Assembly: GCF_002157895.1 (NCBI RefSeq)
Contig: NZ_CP021377.1
Coordinates: 558,001 to 622,000, forward strand
Length of the DNA: 64,000 bases
Direction of reading: 5' to 3'
DNA from: Oceanisphaera profunda
GTDB taxonomy: Bacteria > Pseudomonadota > Gammaproteobacteria > Enterobacterales > Aeromonadaceae
In this document: positions 1 through 9,163 of the stretch, piece by piece
Layout of the letters: every line of letters begins with the position of its first letter
Position numbering within the stretch: the first letter of the stretch is position 1
The notes under the pieces: model-generated
What the model saw: the letters and a program-made list of their open reading frames with translations, nothing else
Database searches by the model: none
Told to the model about the DNA's origin: nothing
Program-made: the position numbers and the translations under genes

Positions 1-435
1 GTGAATTTTTGCATGGAGCTGGGCTGGCCATTGTTTGCCGGCTTTAGTGCGAGCGTGCGCCAGCAACTGCTGGACTTTATTTGGCCGGGTAATGTGCGAG
101 AGCTAAAAAACGTGATTGAACGCAGTCTGTATCGCCACGCACAGGCGGAGGTTGAGCTGGACGCCTTGTATCTGGATCCGTTTGCTTCTCCTTGGCGACC
201 CAGTGCTGGCGCGGTGCCAAACAACTCTAAAGCCGAGCCTGTAAATAGCCCCAGTTTAGGGTTACCACTGGACTTAAAAGCTCATTTGGCGCAACAAGAG
301 GTAGACTGGCTGAGCGCAGCCTTAAACCAAAGCCAATATCATCAACGCCAAGCCGCGCAATTATTGGGTTTAAGTTATCATCAGTTACGGGGTTTGCTGC
401 GCAAACACGCCGATAAGCTTCCTCACAGCGAGTAG
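1..435 (+). CDS. pspF: PspF sigma-54 activator, C-terminal part (cut by window edge)
   Basis: This is the 3' part of a sigma-54-dependent enhancer-binding protein; the gene begins upstream of the window. The visible 144 residues contain the end of the AAA+ domain with the conserved WPGNVRELKNVIERS motif (about residues 28-42), a linker, and a C-terminal Fis-type helix-turn-helix (RQAAQLLGLSYHQLRGLL). The wording around these motifs (PLF.GF, ERS.YRH, DPF) matches PspF rather than other activators. PspF binds upstream of the psp genes and activates the phage-shock envelope-stress response. It has no N-terminal receiver domain, which cannot be checked here. It is followed after 20 bases by sapA in the same direction, an arrangement also seen in vibrios. 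The first visible codon is not the true start. Confidence 0.92.
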   Translation: MNFCMELGWPLFAGFSASVRQQLLDFIWPGNVRELKNVIERSLYRHAQAEVELDALYLDPFASPWRPSAGAVPNNSKAEPVNSPSLGLPLDLKAHLAQQEVDWLSAALNQSQYHQRQAAQLLGLSYHQLRGLLRKHADKLPHSE

Positions 436-455
436 CAACAAGACAAGGATTACGC

Positions 456-2198
456 ATGCGTTTATGGCTCTGGGCACTGCTGCCCGCCTTGCTACTAGCC
501 GGGTGCAATGACAAGGATCCCCAATTGGCGCAAAACAGTCTCTTGTATTGCACGCCAAGCAGCCCTTCAAGCTTTAATCCGCAATTGGTTATTTCTACCG
601 AAACCTTGGATGCTACCGCTCACCAGCTCTATGACCGACTGCTCACCTTAGACCCACTCAGCCAACAACCCAGCCCCGCCTTGGCCACCGATTGGCAGCG
701 CAGTGACGATGGCTTGCGCTACCGCTTTAGCTTGCGATCCAACGTCGCCTTTCATCACACCCCTTGGTTTAGCCCCAGCCGGCCCTTTAATGCCCAAGAT
801 GTGGCGTTTAGCTTTACCCGCTTAGCCGATAAGCAACACCCTTACCATCAGGTGAGTGGCGGCCGTTATCCCTTTTTCAGCGCTGTTAACTGGGCGCAGC
901 TGGTCAAGCAAGTAGAGGTCATCAATGAACACGAAGTAGAGTTTGTACTTAATCATGCTAATGCAGACTTTTTACATTATTTAGCCAGTGATTATGCGGT
1001 GATTTTATCCGCCGAGTACGGCGCGCAATTACTGGCGGCAAGCACGCCACAATTACTGGATCAACAGCCGGTAGGCACGGGGCCGTTCTTATTAAATCTT
1101 TATCGACCCGATGAGTTTATTCGCTATCACCGCCACCCTGATTACTGGCAAACCGGCGGCAGCCTGCAACACTTAGTGCTGGATATCACGCCTAAATCCT
1201 CTAAGCGATTAGCCAAGATGTTATCCGGTGAATGTGATGCCATGGCCAACCCCGCCGCTAGCCAACTTGAGGTGATACAAAAGCATCCAGACATAGCACT
1301 CAGCTATGCGGCTGGTAGCAATGTGGCAGTATTGGCGCTTAATACCCAAAAGCCACCTTTTAATGATCCCAGAGTGCGCAACGCCATCCGCTTAGTGTTA
1401 AATAAAAACGACATCTTGCAGGCGGTGTACTTTGGCCGTGCCAGCTTGGCGGAGTCGTTATTACCTGCCCCTTTCTGGCAACAAGCGGAATTAGCGCACC
1501 CCAGTACATTTATTAGCTCGACCACCCACCCGGCTATAAGTCCAACTATAAGCCCAGCGACAAACTCGCCCTTAATGCCAACGAAAAACGCCGTTAGCCG
1601 TGATCAGCTCGCGCCCTTCCCTGATCCTGAGCAAGAGCAAGAGCAAGAGCAGCAACTAGTCGAGGCAAAAAACCTATTGGCGCAAGCAGGCTTGAGTGGA
1701 GGCTTTAAGATGACGCTGTTAATGCCCGCTGGCGCACGGGCCTACAACCCTGATGGCCTGAAAACCGGCCAACTGTTGCAACAACAATTAGCGCCCTTGG
1801 GCATTAAGCTCACCTTGCGCCCCTTGGATGAGCAAGTGTTGCGCAACTCTTTATTAGCCGGCCAGCAAGATGCGGTGCTTACCGGCTGGTCTGCGGACAT
1901 GCCAAGCCCAGACAATATATTGCGCAACTTGCTAAGCTGTCAGGCCATTAGCGCGGGCACCAATGCCAGCCGCTGGTGTAATCCGGCCTTTGAAGTGGAA
2001 TTAAATCTCGCCTTAACCGAGCCGGATCGGCTGCGCCGCCATGCCTATTATCAAGCGGCGCAATATTTGGCCCAATTGGACGTAGCACTGATCCCCTTAA
2101 TACACAGTCGGCGCCACTTAGCTTATCGGTATTCCATCGCGGGGCTGCAATTATTGCCTTATGGCGGTATTAACTTTCAGCTGGCAGAAAAGGAGTAA
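456..2198 (+). CDS. sapA: SapA peptide ABC transporter substrate-binding lipoprotein
   Basis: SapA is a family 5 extracytoplasmic solute-binding protein of the peptide/antimicrobial-peptide uptake system SapABCDF. The start is supported by an AAGGA ribosome site about 8 bases upstream. Residues 1-16 are a hydrophobic signal ending in a lipobox (LLAG then Cys17), so the mature protein should be lipid-anchored. The SBP_bac_5 fold runs through the rest (SFNPQL, YDRLLTLDP, VAFHHT, VGTGPFLL). At 580 residues it is longer than E. coli SapA (about 547). The extra length is mostly a Ser/Thr/Pro-rich stretch followed by a Glu-Gln run at about residues 350-400. It is the first gene of a tightly packed operon, with sapB starting 2 bases after its stop. 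Confidence 0.93.
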   Translation: MRLWLWALLPALLLAGCNDKDPQLAQNSLLYCTPSSPSSFNPQLVISTETLDATAHQLYDRLLTLDPLSQQPSPALATDWQRSDDGLRYRFSLRSNVAFHHTPWFSPSRPFNAQDVAFSFTRLADKQHPYHQVSGGRYPFFSAVNWAQLVKQVEVINEHEVEFVLNHANADFLHYLASDYAVILSAEYGAQLLAASTPQLLDQQPVGTGPFLLNLYRPDEFIRYHRHPDYWQTGGSLQHLVLDITPKSSKRLAKMLSGECDAMANPAASQLEVIQKHPDIALSYAAGSNVAVLALNTQKPPFNDPRVRNAIRLVLNKNDILQAVYFGRASLAESLLPAPFWQQAELAHPSTFISSTTHPAISPTISPATNSPLMPTKNAVSRDQLAPFPDPEQEQEQEQQLVEAKNLLAQAGLSGGFKMTLLMPAGARAYNPDGLKTGQLLQQQLAPLGIKLTLRPLDEQVLRNSLLAGQQDAVLTGWSADMPSPDNILRNLLSCQAISAGTNASRWCNPAFEVELNLALTEPDRLRRHAYYQAAQYLAQLDVALIPLIHSRRHLAYRYSIAGLQLLPYGGINFQLAEKE

Positions 2199-2200
2199 GC

Positions 2201-3163
2201 ATGCTGCTTTATTTATTGCGTCGGCTCGGCCTGCTGATCAGCACGCTCTTAATGCTGACCCTGATCGCTTTTAGCTTGGAGTTTCAGCTATTAAGCCAGC
2301 CTACCCAGAGTTTTATACAAGGCTATAGCCAATTTCTGCAACAGCTACTGGCGGGGGACTTTGGCGTATCAAGCGTCTCTGGCTTACCAGTACTGGGCGC
2401 CTTAGGGCAGTATTTTCCTGCCACCTTAGAGTTATGCTTGGCCGCGTTTATTATCTCTTTATTGGTGGGGGTGCCCGCCGGCACGTGGGCGGCGTTGCAC
2501 TTAAATCGCTGGCCAGACACCACGATTTTAACTGGTACTTTAATCGGTTATTCGGTGCCGGTGTTTTGGTTAGGTTTATTGTTGGTGATGTTTTTCTCCC
2601 TGAATTTAGGCTGGCTGCCGGTCTCTGGGCAGCTCAGTTTATTGTATGAGATTAAACAAGTGACCGGCATCATGACCATAGATACTTTATTAACCGATGC
2701 CTCTTATCGATGGCCGGCCTTTTTTGATGCGCTGCGCCATTTGGTGTTGCCCGCGTTAGTGCTGGCCATAGTGCCCACCACAGAAGTGATCCGCCAAATT
2801 CGCAGTGCCTTGCTCGAGGTGCTGAAGCAAAATTACATTCGTGCCGCGCTCACTAAAGGTATCAGCGAAAATTACGTAATTTTGCGCCACGGCCTGCGCA
2901 ATGCCTTTCCCATGGCCATTCCCACGCTCGGGCTGCAGTTTGGTACCGTGCTGACCTCGGCCATCATGACCGAAATTGTCTTCGATTGGCCTGGCTTAGG
3001 CCGCTGGTTAATCACCAGTATCGCCTTGCAAGATTATGCGGCGATTAAAGCCGGCACCTTGGCCATCGCCACCTTTACCATCGTCGCCAGCGCCGCCGTA
3101 GAAGTGCTCTCCACCTTGATTTACCCCGCCAGAAGAAGGGCTATCTATGCCAGCCAAAGGTAA
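2201..3163 (+). CDS. sapB: SapB peptide ABC transporter permease
   Basis: This is an inner-membrane permease of the DppB/OppB class, partner of SapC. It begins with a transmembrane helix (residues about 8-26). The ABC permease core includes a run of hydrophobic helices and the EAA-type loop near LTKGISENYVILRHGLRNA, which contacts the ATPase. Length (320 residues) fits the family. The large periplasmic segment after helix 1 is short, as in SapB proteins. The gene overlaps the start of sapC by 17 bases, which indicates translational coupling. SapB and SapC would form the channel that moves SapA-bound peptides into the cytoplasm, driven by SapD and SapF. Confidence 0.92.
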   Translation: MLLYLLRRLGLLISTLLMLTLIAFSLEFQLLSQPTQSFIQGYSQFLQQLLAGDFGVSSVSGLPVLGALGQYFPATLELCLAAFIISLLVGVPAGTWAALHLNRWPDTTILTGTLIGYSVPVFWLGLLLVMFFSLNLGWLPVSGQLSLLYEIKQVTGIMTIDTLLTDASYRWPAFFDALRHLVLPALVLAIVPTTEVIRQIRSALLEVLKQNYIRAALTKGISENYVILRHGLRNAFPMAIPTLGLQFGTVLTSAIMTEIVFDWPGLGRWLITSIALQDYAAIKAGTLAIATFTIVASAAVEVLSTLIYPARRRAIYASQR

Positions 3164-4040
3164 TATTTATCCAGAAGTGCATGTGCGCTCACCGCTGGAG
3201 CAAACCTGGGGGGTATTTCGGCGCAATATGCTGGCCATGATTGGCTTATGGGGCTTAGGGCTTTTGTCCTTGCTGACTCTACTCGCCCCTTGGTTAGCTC
3301 CTTATGCGGCCACGGCGCAATTTAGCGATGCGTTATTAATGCCACCCTCTTGGGCTACCGATGGCAATATCGACTTTTTTTTAGGCACCGATGATTTAGG
3401 CCGTGATCTATTATCTAGACTGGTGTTTGGTACCCGCCTCACCTTTGGTAATGGTGTATTAGCCGTATTGGTAGCACTCTTGGTGGGCGGCGGCATGGGC
3501 ATAGTGGCCGGCATGCGCCAAGGGTATCAAGCCAGCATTCTTAACCATTTACTCGACACCTTATTATCGATTCCTTCTTTATTACTGGCGATTATTTTTG
3601 TCGCCATTTTAGGCCCCAGCCTGCTAAATACGCTGATTGCCATTACGCTGGCACTCACGCCACAATTTACCCGCGCTATCTATAATGCGGTATCTCAAGA
3701 GATGCAAAAAGAATACCTGACCGCCCTGCGCTTAGATGGCGGCACCCGATGGCACATGTTGCGTTATGGGGTGCTACCTAACTTAAGCGACACCATAGTG
3801 AGCCAGACCACTCGCGGCTTATCGGTGGCGATTTTGGACATTACCGCCGTCGGCTTTTTAGGCTTGGGCGCACAGCCACCTAAACCCGAATGGGGGACCA
3901 TGCTCGCCGATGCCTTAGAGCTGGTGTATTTAGCCCCTTGGACAGTCGCCTTACCGGGCTTGGCTATTTTGCTGTCGGTATTAGTGGTTAACATGGTCGG
4001 TGAAGGCCTACGCCAAGCAATTAATGAGGTAATGGATTAA
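3147..4040 (+). CDS. sapC: SapC peptide ABC transporter permease
   Basis: This is the second permease of the Sap transporter, of the DppC/OppC class (297 residues). It has the typical N-terminal segment with one helix (residues about 28-48), then the motif [16 protein letters not shown] shared by all DppC-like proteins, four to five further helices, and the conserved C-terminal [15 protein letters not shown] motif. It starts inside the end of sapB (17-base overlap) and its stop overlaps the sapD start by one base (TAATG). The order sapA-B-C-D-F equals that of enterobacteria. Confidence 0.93.
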   Translation: MPAKGNIYPEVHVRSPLEQTWGVFRRNMLAMIGLWGLGLLSLLTLLAPWLAPYAATAQFSDALLMPPSWATDGNIDFFLGTDDLGRDLLSRLVFGTRLTFGNGVLAVLVALLVGGGMGIVAGMRQGYQASILNHLLDTLLSIPSLLLAIIFVAILGPSLLNTLIAITLALTPQFTRAIYNAVSQEMQKEYLTALRLDGGTRWHMLRYGVLPNLSDTIVSQTTRGLSVAILDITAVGFLGLGAQPPKPEWGTMLADALELVYLAPWTVALPGLAILLSVLVVNMVGEGLRQAINEVMD

Positions 4041-5056
4041 TGCCGCTGCTTGATATTCGAAACCTCACCATCGAAATTGAAACCCCTCAAGGTTGGGTTA
4101 AGGCGGTGGATAAATTTAATTTAACGCTGACCGAGGGAGAAATACGTGGCCTGGTCGGTGAGTCTGGCTCGGGTAAAAGCTTGGTGGCAGAAACCATAGT
4201 CGGTATTGCCAAGGATACCTGGCACGTAACCGCCGACCGCATGCACTTTGATAATATCGACTTATTAAGCCTGTCGCCGACCGAGCGCCGACGCATCATG
4301 GGCCGCGATATCGCCATGGTGTTTCAAGAGCCATCCAGTTGTTTAGATCCGTCAGAAAAAGTGGGCGCTCAGTTAAAAGAAGCCATGCCCGCCCGCAAAG
4401 CGGGAAAAGGCCGTCTTTGGTGGCAGCATTGGAAACATTGGAACTGGCGCCATAAAGAGGCTTTGTCATTGCTGCACCGAGTGGGGATTCGCGACTCAAG
4501 AGCGGTGATCAACGCCTACCCTTTTGAGCTATCGGAAGGGGAATGCCAAAAAGTCATGATTGCCATGGCCATCGCCAATCAACCCAAATTATTAGTGGCA
4601 GATGAACCGACTAATGCCCTAGAGGCGTCTAATCAGGCGCAGATTTTACGATTATTAGAACGGGTGAATAAGCTGTCGGGCACCACCATTTTATTGATCA
4701 GTAACGATCTCACTACCTTTGCTCAGTTAACCAATAACATTACCGTTATGTATTGCGGCCAAGCGGTGGAGTCTGGCAGTCGTGAGCAAATACTCACCCA
4801 ACCCCATCACCCGTACACCGCCGCCTTATTACATATGATGCCGGATTTAGACGGCAGCTTGCCCCATAAGTCACGATTAAATACCTTGCCGGGTGCCATA
4901 CCGCCGTTGCAAAGCTTACCCATTGGTTGTCGACTGGGCCCTCGCTGCCCCAATGCGCAAAAAAAATGTGTGCAAACGCCGCCCTTGGCTAAGTACAAAG
5001 GGCAAAGTTATTACTGCCACTTTCCGCTAAATATGCCGGAGCCTAAGTCTAAATGA
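4040..5056 (+). CDS. sapD: SapD peptide ABC transporter ATP-binding protein
   Basis: This is an ATP-binding subunit of the Sap transporter (338 residues). Visible motifs are Walker [10 protein letters not shown] (about residue 40), an atypical signature loop [12 protein letters not shown], Walker [13 protein letters not shown], and the C-terminal oligopeptide-transporter domain with the conserved cysteines in [15 protein letters not shown] and CHFPLNM. The LSEGECQKV signature in place of LSGGQ is typical of SapD. In enterobacteria SapD has also been linked to TrkH potassium uptake; whether this applies here cannot be seen. Its stop overlaps the sapF start by four bases (ATGA). Confidence 0.93.
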   Translation: MPLLDIRNLTIEIETPQGWVKAVDKFNLTLTEGEIRGLVGESGSGKSLVAETIVGIAKDTWHVTADRMHFDNIDLLSLSPTERRRIMGRDIAMVFQEPSSCLDPSEKVGAQLKEAMPARKAGKGRLWWQHWKHWNWRHKEALSLLHRVGIRDSRAVINAYPFELSEGECQKVMIAMAIANQPKLLVADEPTNALEASNQAQILRLLERVNKLSGTTILLISNDLTTFAQLTNNITVMYCGQAVESGSREQILTQPHHPYTAALLHMMPDLDGSLPHKSRLNTLPGAIPPLQSLPIGCRLGPRCPNAQKKCVQTPPLAKYKGQSYYCHFPLNMPEPKSK

Positions 5057-5943
5057 GCCAAGATGTCGATCGTCTAAGCCCGCTGGAACGCGCGCCCATC
5101 AGCCAAAGCTGGATGGATCAAGTGCAGCCCAAACCCACCACCGGCAGCCAAGTGCCCTTACTTAAAGTGGATAACCTCAGCCGCAGTTTTGTCACTCACA
5201 GTCGATTTTTTCGCAAAGTCAGCAAAACCGCCTTTCATCCTTTGTCGTTTACCTTAGACCGCGGCCAAACCTTGGCCATTATGGGGGATTCCGGCTCAGG
5301 TAAAAGCACGCTGGCCAAGGTGCTGGCAGGCGTAATGCCGCCCACCCAAGGCAATATTTATATTGATGGTGAGAAGATTGAACCCGGTGATGATAAAAAG
5401 CGCTGTCAGTTATTGCGCATGATTTTTCAAGATCCCAATACCTCACTTAATCCACGCAGTAATATCGGCAAGATCCTGGAAATGCCACTCAGCCTCAATA
5501 CCAATTTAGATGCGGCGCAACGCCATGAGCTGGTATTAGACACCTTGCGTATGGTGGGTTTATTGCCGGATCATTATCATTTTTATCCGCAAATGATCTC
5601 TACCGGCCAAAAGCAGCGAGTCGCCTTGGCCCGCGCGCTGATTTTATCGCCCAATATTATCGTGGCCGATGAAGCCATTTCTAATTTGGATATTTCAGTA
5701 CGCTCACAAATTATTAATTTGTTGCTCAGCTTACAAACACGCTTAGGCTTATCTTACGTACTGGTCGCCAACGACTTAGGCGTGGTACGCCACATTAGCG
5801 ACCACCTAATCTTATTGCACGATGGCCACGTAGTAGAAGCCGGTCCCACAAAAAAGGTATTAAGTAATCCGCAAAGCGAGCAAGGCTTACGCCTACTGCA
5901 AAATTACCACAACGAGTATCGCTGGCGGCCAAACGAGAAGTGA
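5053..5943 (+). CDS. sapF: SapF peptide ABC transporter ATP-binding protein
   Basis: This is the second ATPase of the Sap transporter, 296 residues. Walker A is [10 protein letters not shown], the signature is [14 protein letters not shown] (degenerate relative to LSGGQ, as in SapF), and Walker B is [12 protein letters not shown] with Ala instead of the usual Pro. The chosen start overlaps sapD by ATGA and gives an N-terminal extension of about 30 residues over E. coli SapF; an in-frame ATG at 5113 (MDQVQ) would give a more standard length. It is the last gene of the operon. No clear intrinsic terminator follows. The 95-base gap to the convergent miaE holds only a short direct repeat (CACTTAGCATT twice, 6010-6034). 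Confidence 0.9.
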   Translation: MSQDVDRLSPLERAPISQSWMDQVQPKPTTGSQVPLLKVDNLSRSFVTHSRFFRKVSKTAFHPLSFTLDRGQTLAIMGDSGSGKSTLAKVLAGVMPPTQGNIYIDGEKIEPGDDKKRCQLLRMIFQDPNTSLNPRSNIGKILEMPLSLNTNLDAAQRHELVLDTLRMVGLLPDHYHFYPQMISTGQKQRVALARALILSPNIIVADEAISNLDISVRSQIINLLLSLQTRLGLSYVLVANDLGVVRHISDHLILLHDGHVVEAGPTKKVLSNPQSEQGLRLLQNYHNEYRWRPNEK

Positions 5944-6038
5944 TGTGCAACGAAGGTGTGATGTGTGAGGTAAAATAGTGCAAAGTGCCAAGCTTCGAAA
6001 TATAGCTGACACTTAGCATTCAACACTTAGCATTGCCT

Positions 6039-6821
6039 TTATAACGGACAACCGCTGTGAAATTTAAAGTCCGCATCCGGTGCTTGGATCAAATCTGCTT
6101 CAACTTCTCGAAAAAGTGCCACTCTGTCGGATATATCTTCGCCGGTGATCTGTTCAGCCAACGCTAAATAATCTTGATAATGCCGAGCTTCTGAACGCAG
6201 CAATGACACATAAAACTTACCAATTTTAGGCGGAAGATGTGGCGCCAGCTTGGCGAATCGCTCGCAAGAACGCGCTTCAATAAAGGCACACACAATCAGT
6301 TTATCTACTAACGCTTCTGGCTCAAAAGTACGGACTTTTTTTAGCATCATTTTGGCATAGCGTGAAGCAGGTATAGGGTCATACTTGATTTGGTTTTCTT
6401 CAATAATCTCTAACACTTGATAGAAGTGGTGTAACTCTTCTCGGATCAACAGCACCATTTTATCAATCATCTCTTGCCCGTAAGCGCAGTCAGCACGAGC
6501 CTCAATGGTCTTAGACAACACATTCATACCCTTGAGGCTTTCTAAGCTGCCCACTCGGGTATAAGCGAATTGCTCATAAGGTTCAATCATCTTTGAAATG
6601 TCTTTAACGCCCTGCTCTGTTAGGGCATAACGCTTTAGTAAAAACATGGCACTTTGCGCGGCTTTTAATTCACAGAGTAAATGGTCGCGTAAAATGAGGC
6701 TCAAGTTTTCGGGCCGCTTTGCTTGTTCAAGCCAAGCGTCAGGCGTTTCGCAGCGTAAAAAAGCGTGGATCGGCGCCAGCAAAGCAGCAAATTCAGCGTC
6801 TAGGGAAGGGATGTGCAACAT
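6039..6821 (-). CDS. miaE: MiaE tRNA 2-methylthio-N6-isopentenyladenosine hydroxylase
   Basis: MiaE is a ferritin-like non-haem diiron monooxygenase that hydroxylates ms2i6A at position 37 of tRNAs reading codons that start with U. The 260-residue protein shows the expected metal-ligand helices: EELHHFYQV in the middle, then EARSCERF and EARHYQDYL near the C-terminus, matching the paired E..H motifs of the family. Length is normal for MiaE (about 250-270). It is a single-gene unit on the minus strand, convergent with sapF and divergent from the ribose operon. E. coli itself lacks miaE, while Salmonella, vibrios, aeromonads and pseudomonads have it. Confidence 0.92.
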   Translation of the reverse strand: MLHIPSLDAEFAALLAPIHAFLRCETPDAWLEQAKRPENLSLILRDHLLCELKAAQSAMFLLKRYALTEQGVKDISKMIEPYEQFAYTRVGSLESLKGMNVLSKTIEARADCAYGQEMIDKMVLLIREELHHFYQVLEIIEENQIKYDPIPASRYAKMMLKKVRTFEPEALVDKLIVCAFIEARSCERFAKLAPHLPPKIGKFYVSLLRSEARHYQDYLALAEQITGEDISDRVALFREVEADLIQAPDADFKFHSGCPL

Positions 6822-7081
6822 AAGTACCTGTACTGAGCCAAAGGGCAGAATAAATATAATGCGCTATTTTAACATTAAGTCGCGCAGGCTGCTCTTGCTG
6901 TTCATCTTACCTTTACTCAGATTCAGACTCTGCTCTTTACTCTGTACTGCTAACCTTGGCTTATGCTCATTTTTTTACATATACCAACTGTTTGTCTGGC
7001 TTTTTTGATCCAGCTCTCATTTTTATCATTACAAATATACAAAAAATGGTTTTATTGTCTACAATCGCCATCGAATCGATT
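6822..7081. promoter_or_regulatory. Divergent miaE / rbs intergenic region
   Basis: About 330 bases separate the miaE start from the rbsD start. The stretch is AT-rich in 6990-7065 and must hold promoters for both directions. TACAAT at 7060-7065 is a plausible -10 element for rbs, but no convincing -35 stands 17 bases before it. No protein-coding ORF here has a believable ribosome site. The operator-like and hairpin elements just downstream are listed separately. Confidence 0.35.
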
Positions 7082-7096
7082 GCGCAACCGTTTCGC
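7082..7096. promoter_or_regulatory. Putative RbsR (LacI-family) operator
   Basis: GCGCAACCGTTTCGC is a 15-base near-palindrome (7-base arms around a central C, one mismatch). Its right arm GTTTCGC is the half-site bound by many LacI-family repressors, including E. coli RbsR. It lies between the possible -10 (7060-7065) and the rbsD start, a good place for repression. rbsR is the last gene of the same operon, so autoregulation with ribose as inducer is likely by analogy. The exact boundaries are inferred. Confidence 0.45.
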
Positions 7097-7141
7097 TCAC
7101 CCTTTTGAGCATACTCAACAGGGTGAGCGGGCTCAAAAAGG
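7095..7141 (+). promoter_or_regulatory. rbsD leader with two overlapping, mutually exclusive hairpins
   Basis: Two inverted repeats overlap in the leader. GCTCACCC (7095-7102) pairs with GGGTGAGC (7121-7128). CCTTTTGAGC (7101-7110) pairs with GCTCAAAAAGG (7131-7141, one bulged A). The second would hide the AAGG ribosome site in front of the rbsD GTG start, and forming the first would block it because the arms share bases 7101-7102 and interleave. This is a sequence observation; a regulatory role is inference. Confidence 0.4.
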
Positions 7142-7149
7142 CAAATTTT

Positions 7150-7569
7150 GTGAAAAAAACCAGCTTACTGAATCGGCATTTATCAGCGTTAGTGGCCAGC
7201 GTCGGCCATACTGACCAAATCGTACTGGCCGATGCAGGATTGCCCATTCCCGCCGGCCCTGAGTGTATCGACTTGGCCGTGAGCCCAGGTTTACCCAGCC
7301 TAGAGGCGGTGTTGGCGGCACTGTTAACCGAGTTACAGCTGGAATCTGTGGTGTTGGCACAAGAAATCATCACCGTCAGCCCCGAGCTGCATCAGGCGTT
7401 ACTGGCTCAAATCGCCGCGGCGGCCAGCGCCCAAGGTAAAGAGATCACGGTGAGTTACCTCAGTCATCAGCAATTCAAACTGGAAAATGCCGAGGCCAAG
7501 GCCGTCGTTCGCACCGGTGAATGTACGCCTTACGCCAACCTGACATTGCGCTGCGGCGTGCCTTTTTGA
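7150..7569 (+). CDS. rbsD: RbsD D-ribose pyranase
   Basis: RbsD interconverts the pyranose and furanose forms of D-ribose, giving RbsK its substrate. A GTG start at 7150 is chosen because it begins the homologous sequence (VKKTSLLN, compare MKKGTVLN in E. coli) and is preceded by AAAAGG 8 bases upstream; it gives 139 residues, the family's usual length. An upstream in-frame ATG at 7105 would add 15 unrelated residues. Visible family signatures are GHTD, DAGLPIP (active-site His and Asp region), and the C-terminal [13 protein letters not shown]. It is the first gene of rbsDACBKR and ends 7 bases before the rbsA start. Confidence 0.93.
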   Translation: MKKTSLLNRHLSALVASVGHTDQIVLADAGLPIPAGPECIDLAVSPGLPSLEAVLAALLTELQLESVVLAQEIITVSPELHQALLAQIAAAASAQGKEITVSYLSHQQFKLENAEAKAVVRTGECTPYANLTLRCGVPF

Positions 7570-7576
7570 GGTGGTT

Positions 7577-9163
7577 ATGGCCAAAGAAATGAGTTCAACA
7601 CTGCCTAATTCTGCAGCTCAAGACCTGTCTCAAATAATCTCTCAAACCGTGTCTCATGACAGCACGCCTATATTGTCGTTAACCGGTATCGACAAGGCGT
7701 TTCCGGGCGTGAAAGCCCTTGATCAGGCGGGGCTGAATGTTTATTCCGGCCAAGTGATGGCCTTGATGGGAGAAAACGGCGCCGGCAAGTCCACCATGAT
7801 GAAGGTGCTGACCGGTATTTATCAGCCGGACGCGGGCAGCATTGTCTATCGTGGTCAGCCTTGCCATTTTAAAGGTCCACGCGAATCGCAGCACGCAGGC
7901 ATTGGCATTATCCATCAAGAGCTAAACCTACTGGATGAGCTGACCATAGCCGAAAATATTTTTCTTGGCCGAGAGCCGGTGAATGGGTTTGGCAAAATCA
8001 ACTGGACTCAGCTGTATGCCAATGCTCAGGTGTTGCTCGACCGGCTGCAAATTCGCCAGTCTCCACGCACTCGGCTGGGCGACTTAAGCATTGGTGCCCA
8101 GCAAATGGTAGAAATTGCCAAGGCGCTGTCGTTCAAGGCCGATGTTATCGTGATGGATGAACCCACCGATGCACTGACCGATACCGAAACCCAAGCTTTA
8201 TTCCGCGTGATTGAAGAGCTACGCGCCGGCGGTTGCGCCATTGTGTATATCTCGCACCGGTTGCAGGAAATTTTTGATATTTGTGATCGCGTGACCGTAT
8301 TGCGTGATGGCAAATGGATTGCCGAAGCCGCGGTGAGCGATATCGATGAAGAGCAACTGATTGAACTGATGGTCGGGCGCAAATTAGACGAGCAATATCC
8401 GCGAATTGCCGTGCCTCAGGGCTCGGAAGTGCTTAAGGTCGAAAAGCTATGCGCGCCGGGCATCAGTGATGTGAGCTTTAGTTTGCATCAGGGTGAAATT
8501 CTTGGATTTTCCGGCCTAATGGGCGCGGGCCGCACCGAGCTGGTTAAAGCACTCTATGGCGCCGAGCCTCGTACTCAAGGGCAAGTGTGGTTATCAGGCA
8601 AGCCCTATACTGCCAATCACCCCCAGCAAGGCCTGGCCGCCGGTATTGCTTATATTTCAGAAGACCGTAAAGGCGATGGCTTGATCTTAGGATTATCGGT
8701 CAAAATTAATATGAGCCTGTCGGCGTTGACCGAGTACAGCCGTGGCCCCCAGCTGGATCATGGTGCCGAACGCAGCGCGGTAGACGACTTCATTAATTTA
8801 TTCAAAATTCGTACCCCAGGTCGCGAGCAGCTGATCGGTAATTTATCCGGTGGTAATCAGCAAAAAGTGGCCATTGCCAAGGGCTTGATGACCCGCCCTA
8901 AGGTGCTGATCCTCGACGAGCCGACACGCGGCGTGGATGTGGGCGCCAAAAAAGAAATCTATCAGCTGATCAACCGTTTCAAACAAGAAGGCATGGCCAT
9001 TATTTTAGTGTCCTCCGACATGCCAGAAGTATTAGGCATGAGTGATCGCATTATGGTGATGCACCAAGGGCGTATTAACGGTGAATTTAACGCCACCACC
9101 GCTACTCAAGAACAACTGCTGGCCGCGGCCGTCGGTAAAACACACCAAAAGGAACAAGCATAA
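7577..9163 (+). CDS. rbsA: RbsA ribose ABC transporter ATP-binding protein
   Basis: This is the ATPase of the ribose importer, with two tandem ABC domains in one chain. The first has Walker [10 protein letters not shown], signature [15 protein letters not shown] and Walker [12 protein letters not shown]. The second has the degenerate Walker [11 protein letters not shown], signature [15 protein letters not shown] and Walker [16 protein letters not shown] at 7577 is preferred over GTG 7571 because GAGG (7568-7571) is well placed for it. The protein has about 25 extra N-terminal residues rich in Ser/Thr/Gln compared with E. coli RbsA (501 residues); ATG 7589 is an alternative. Its stop overlaps the rbsC start (TAATG). 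Confidence 0.94.
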   Translation: MAKEMSSTLPNSAAQDLSQIISQTVSHDSTPILSLTGIDKAFPGVKALDQAGLNVYSGQVMALMGENGAGKSTMMKVLTGIYQPDAGSIVYRGQPCHFKGPRESQHAGIGIIHQELNLLDELTIAENIFLGREPVNGFGKINWTQLYANAQVLLDRLQIRQSPRTRLGDLSIGAQQMVEIAKALSFKADVIVMDEPTDALTDTETQALFRVIEELRAGGCAIVYISHRLQEIFDICDRVTVLRDGKWIAEAAVSDIDEEQLIELMVGRKLDEQYPRIAVPQGSEVLKVEKLCAPGISDVSFSLHQGEILGFSGLMGAGRTELVKALYGAEPRTQGQVWLSGKPYTANHPQQGLAAGIAYISEDRKGDGLILGLSVKINMSLSALTEYSRGPQLDHGAERSAVDDFINLFKIRTPGREQLIGNLSGGNQQKVAIAKGLMTRPKVLILDEPTRGVDVGAKKEIYQLINRFKQEGMAIILVSSDMPEVLGMSDRIMVMHQGRINGEFNATTATQEQLLAAAVGKTHQKEQA

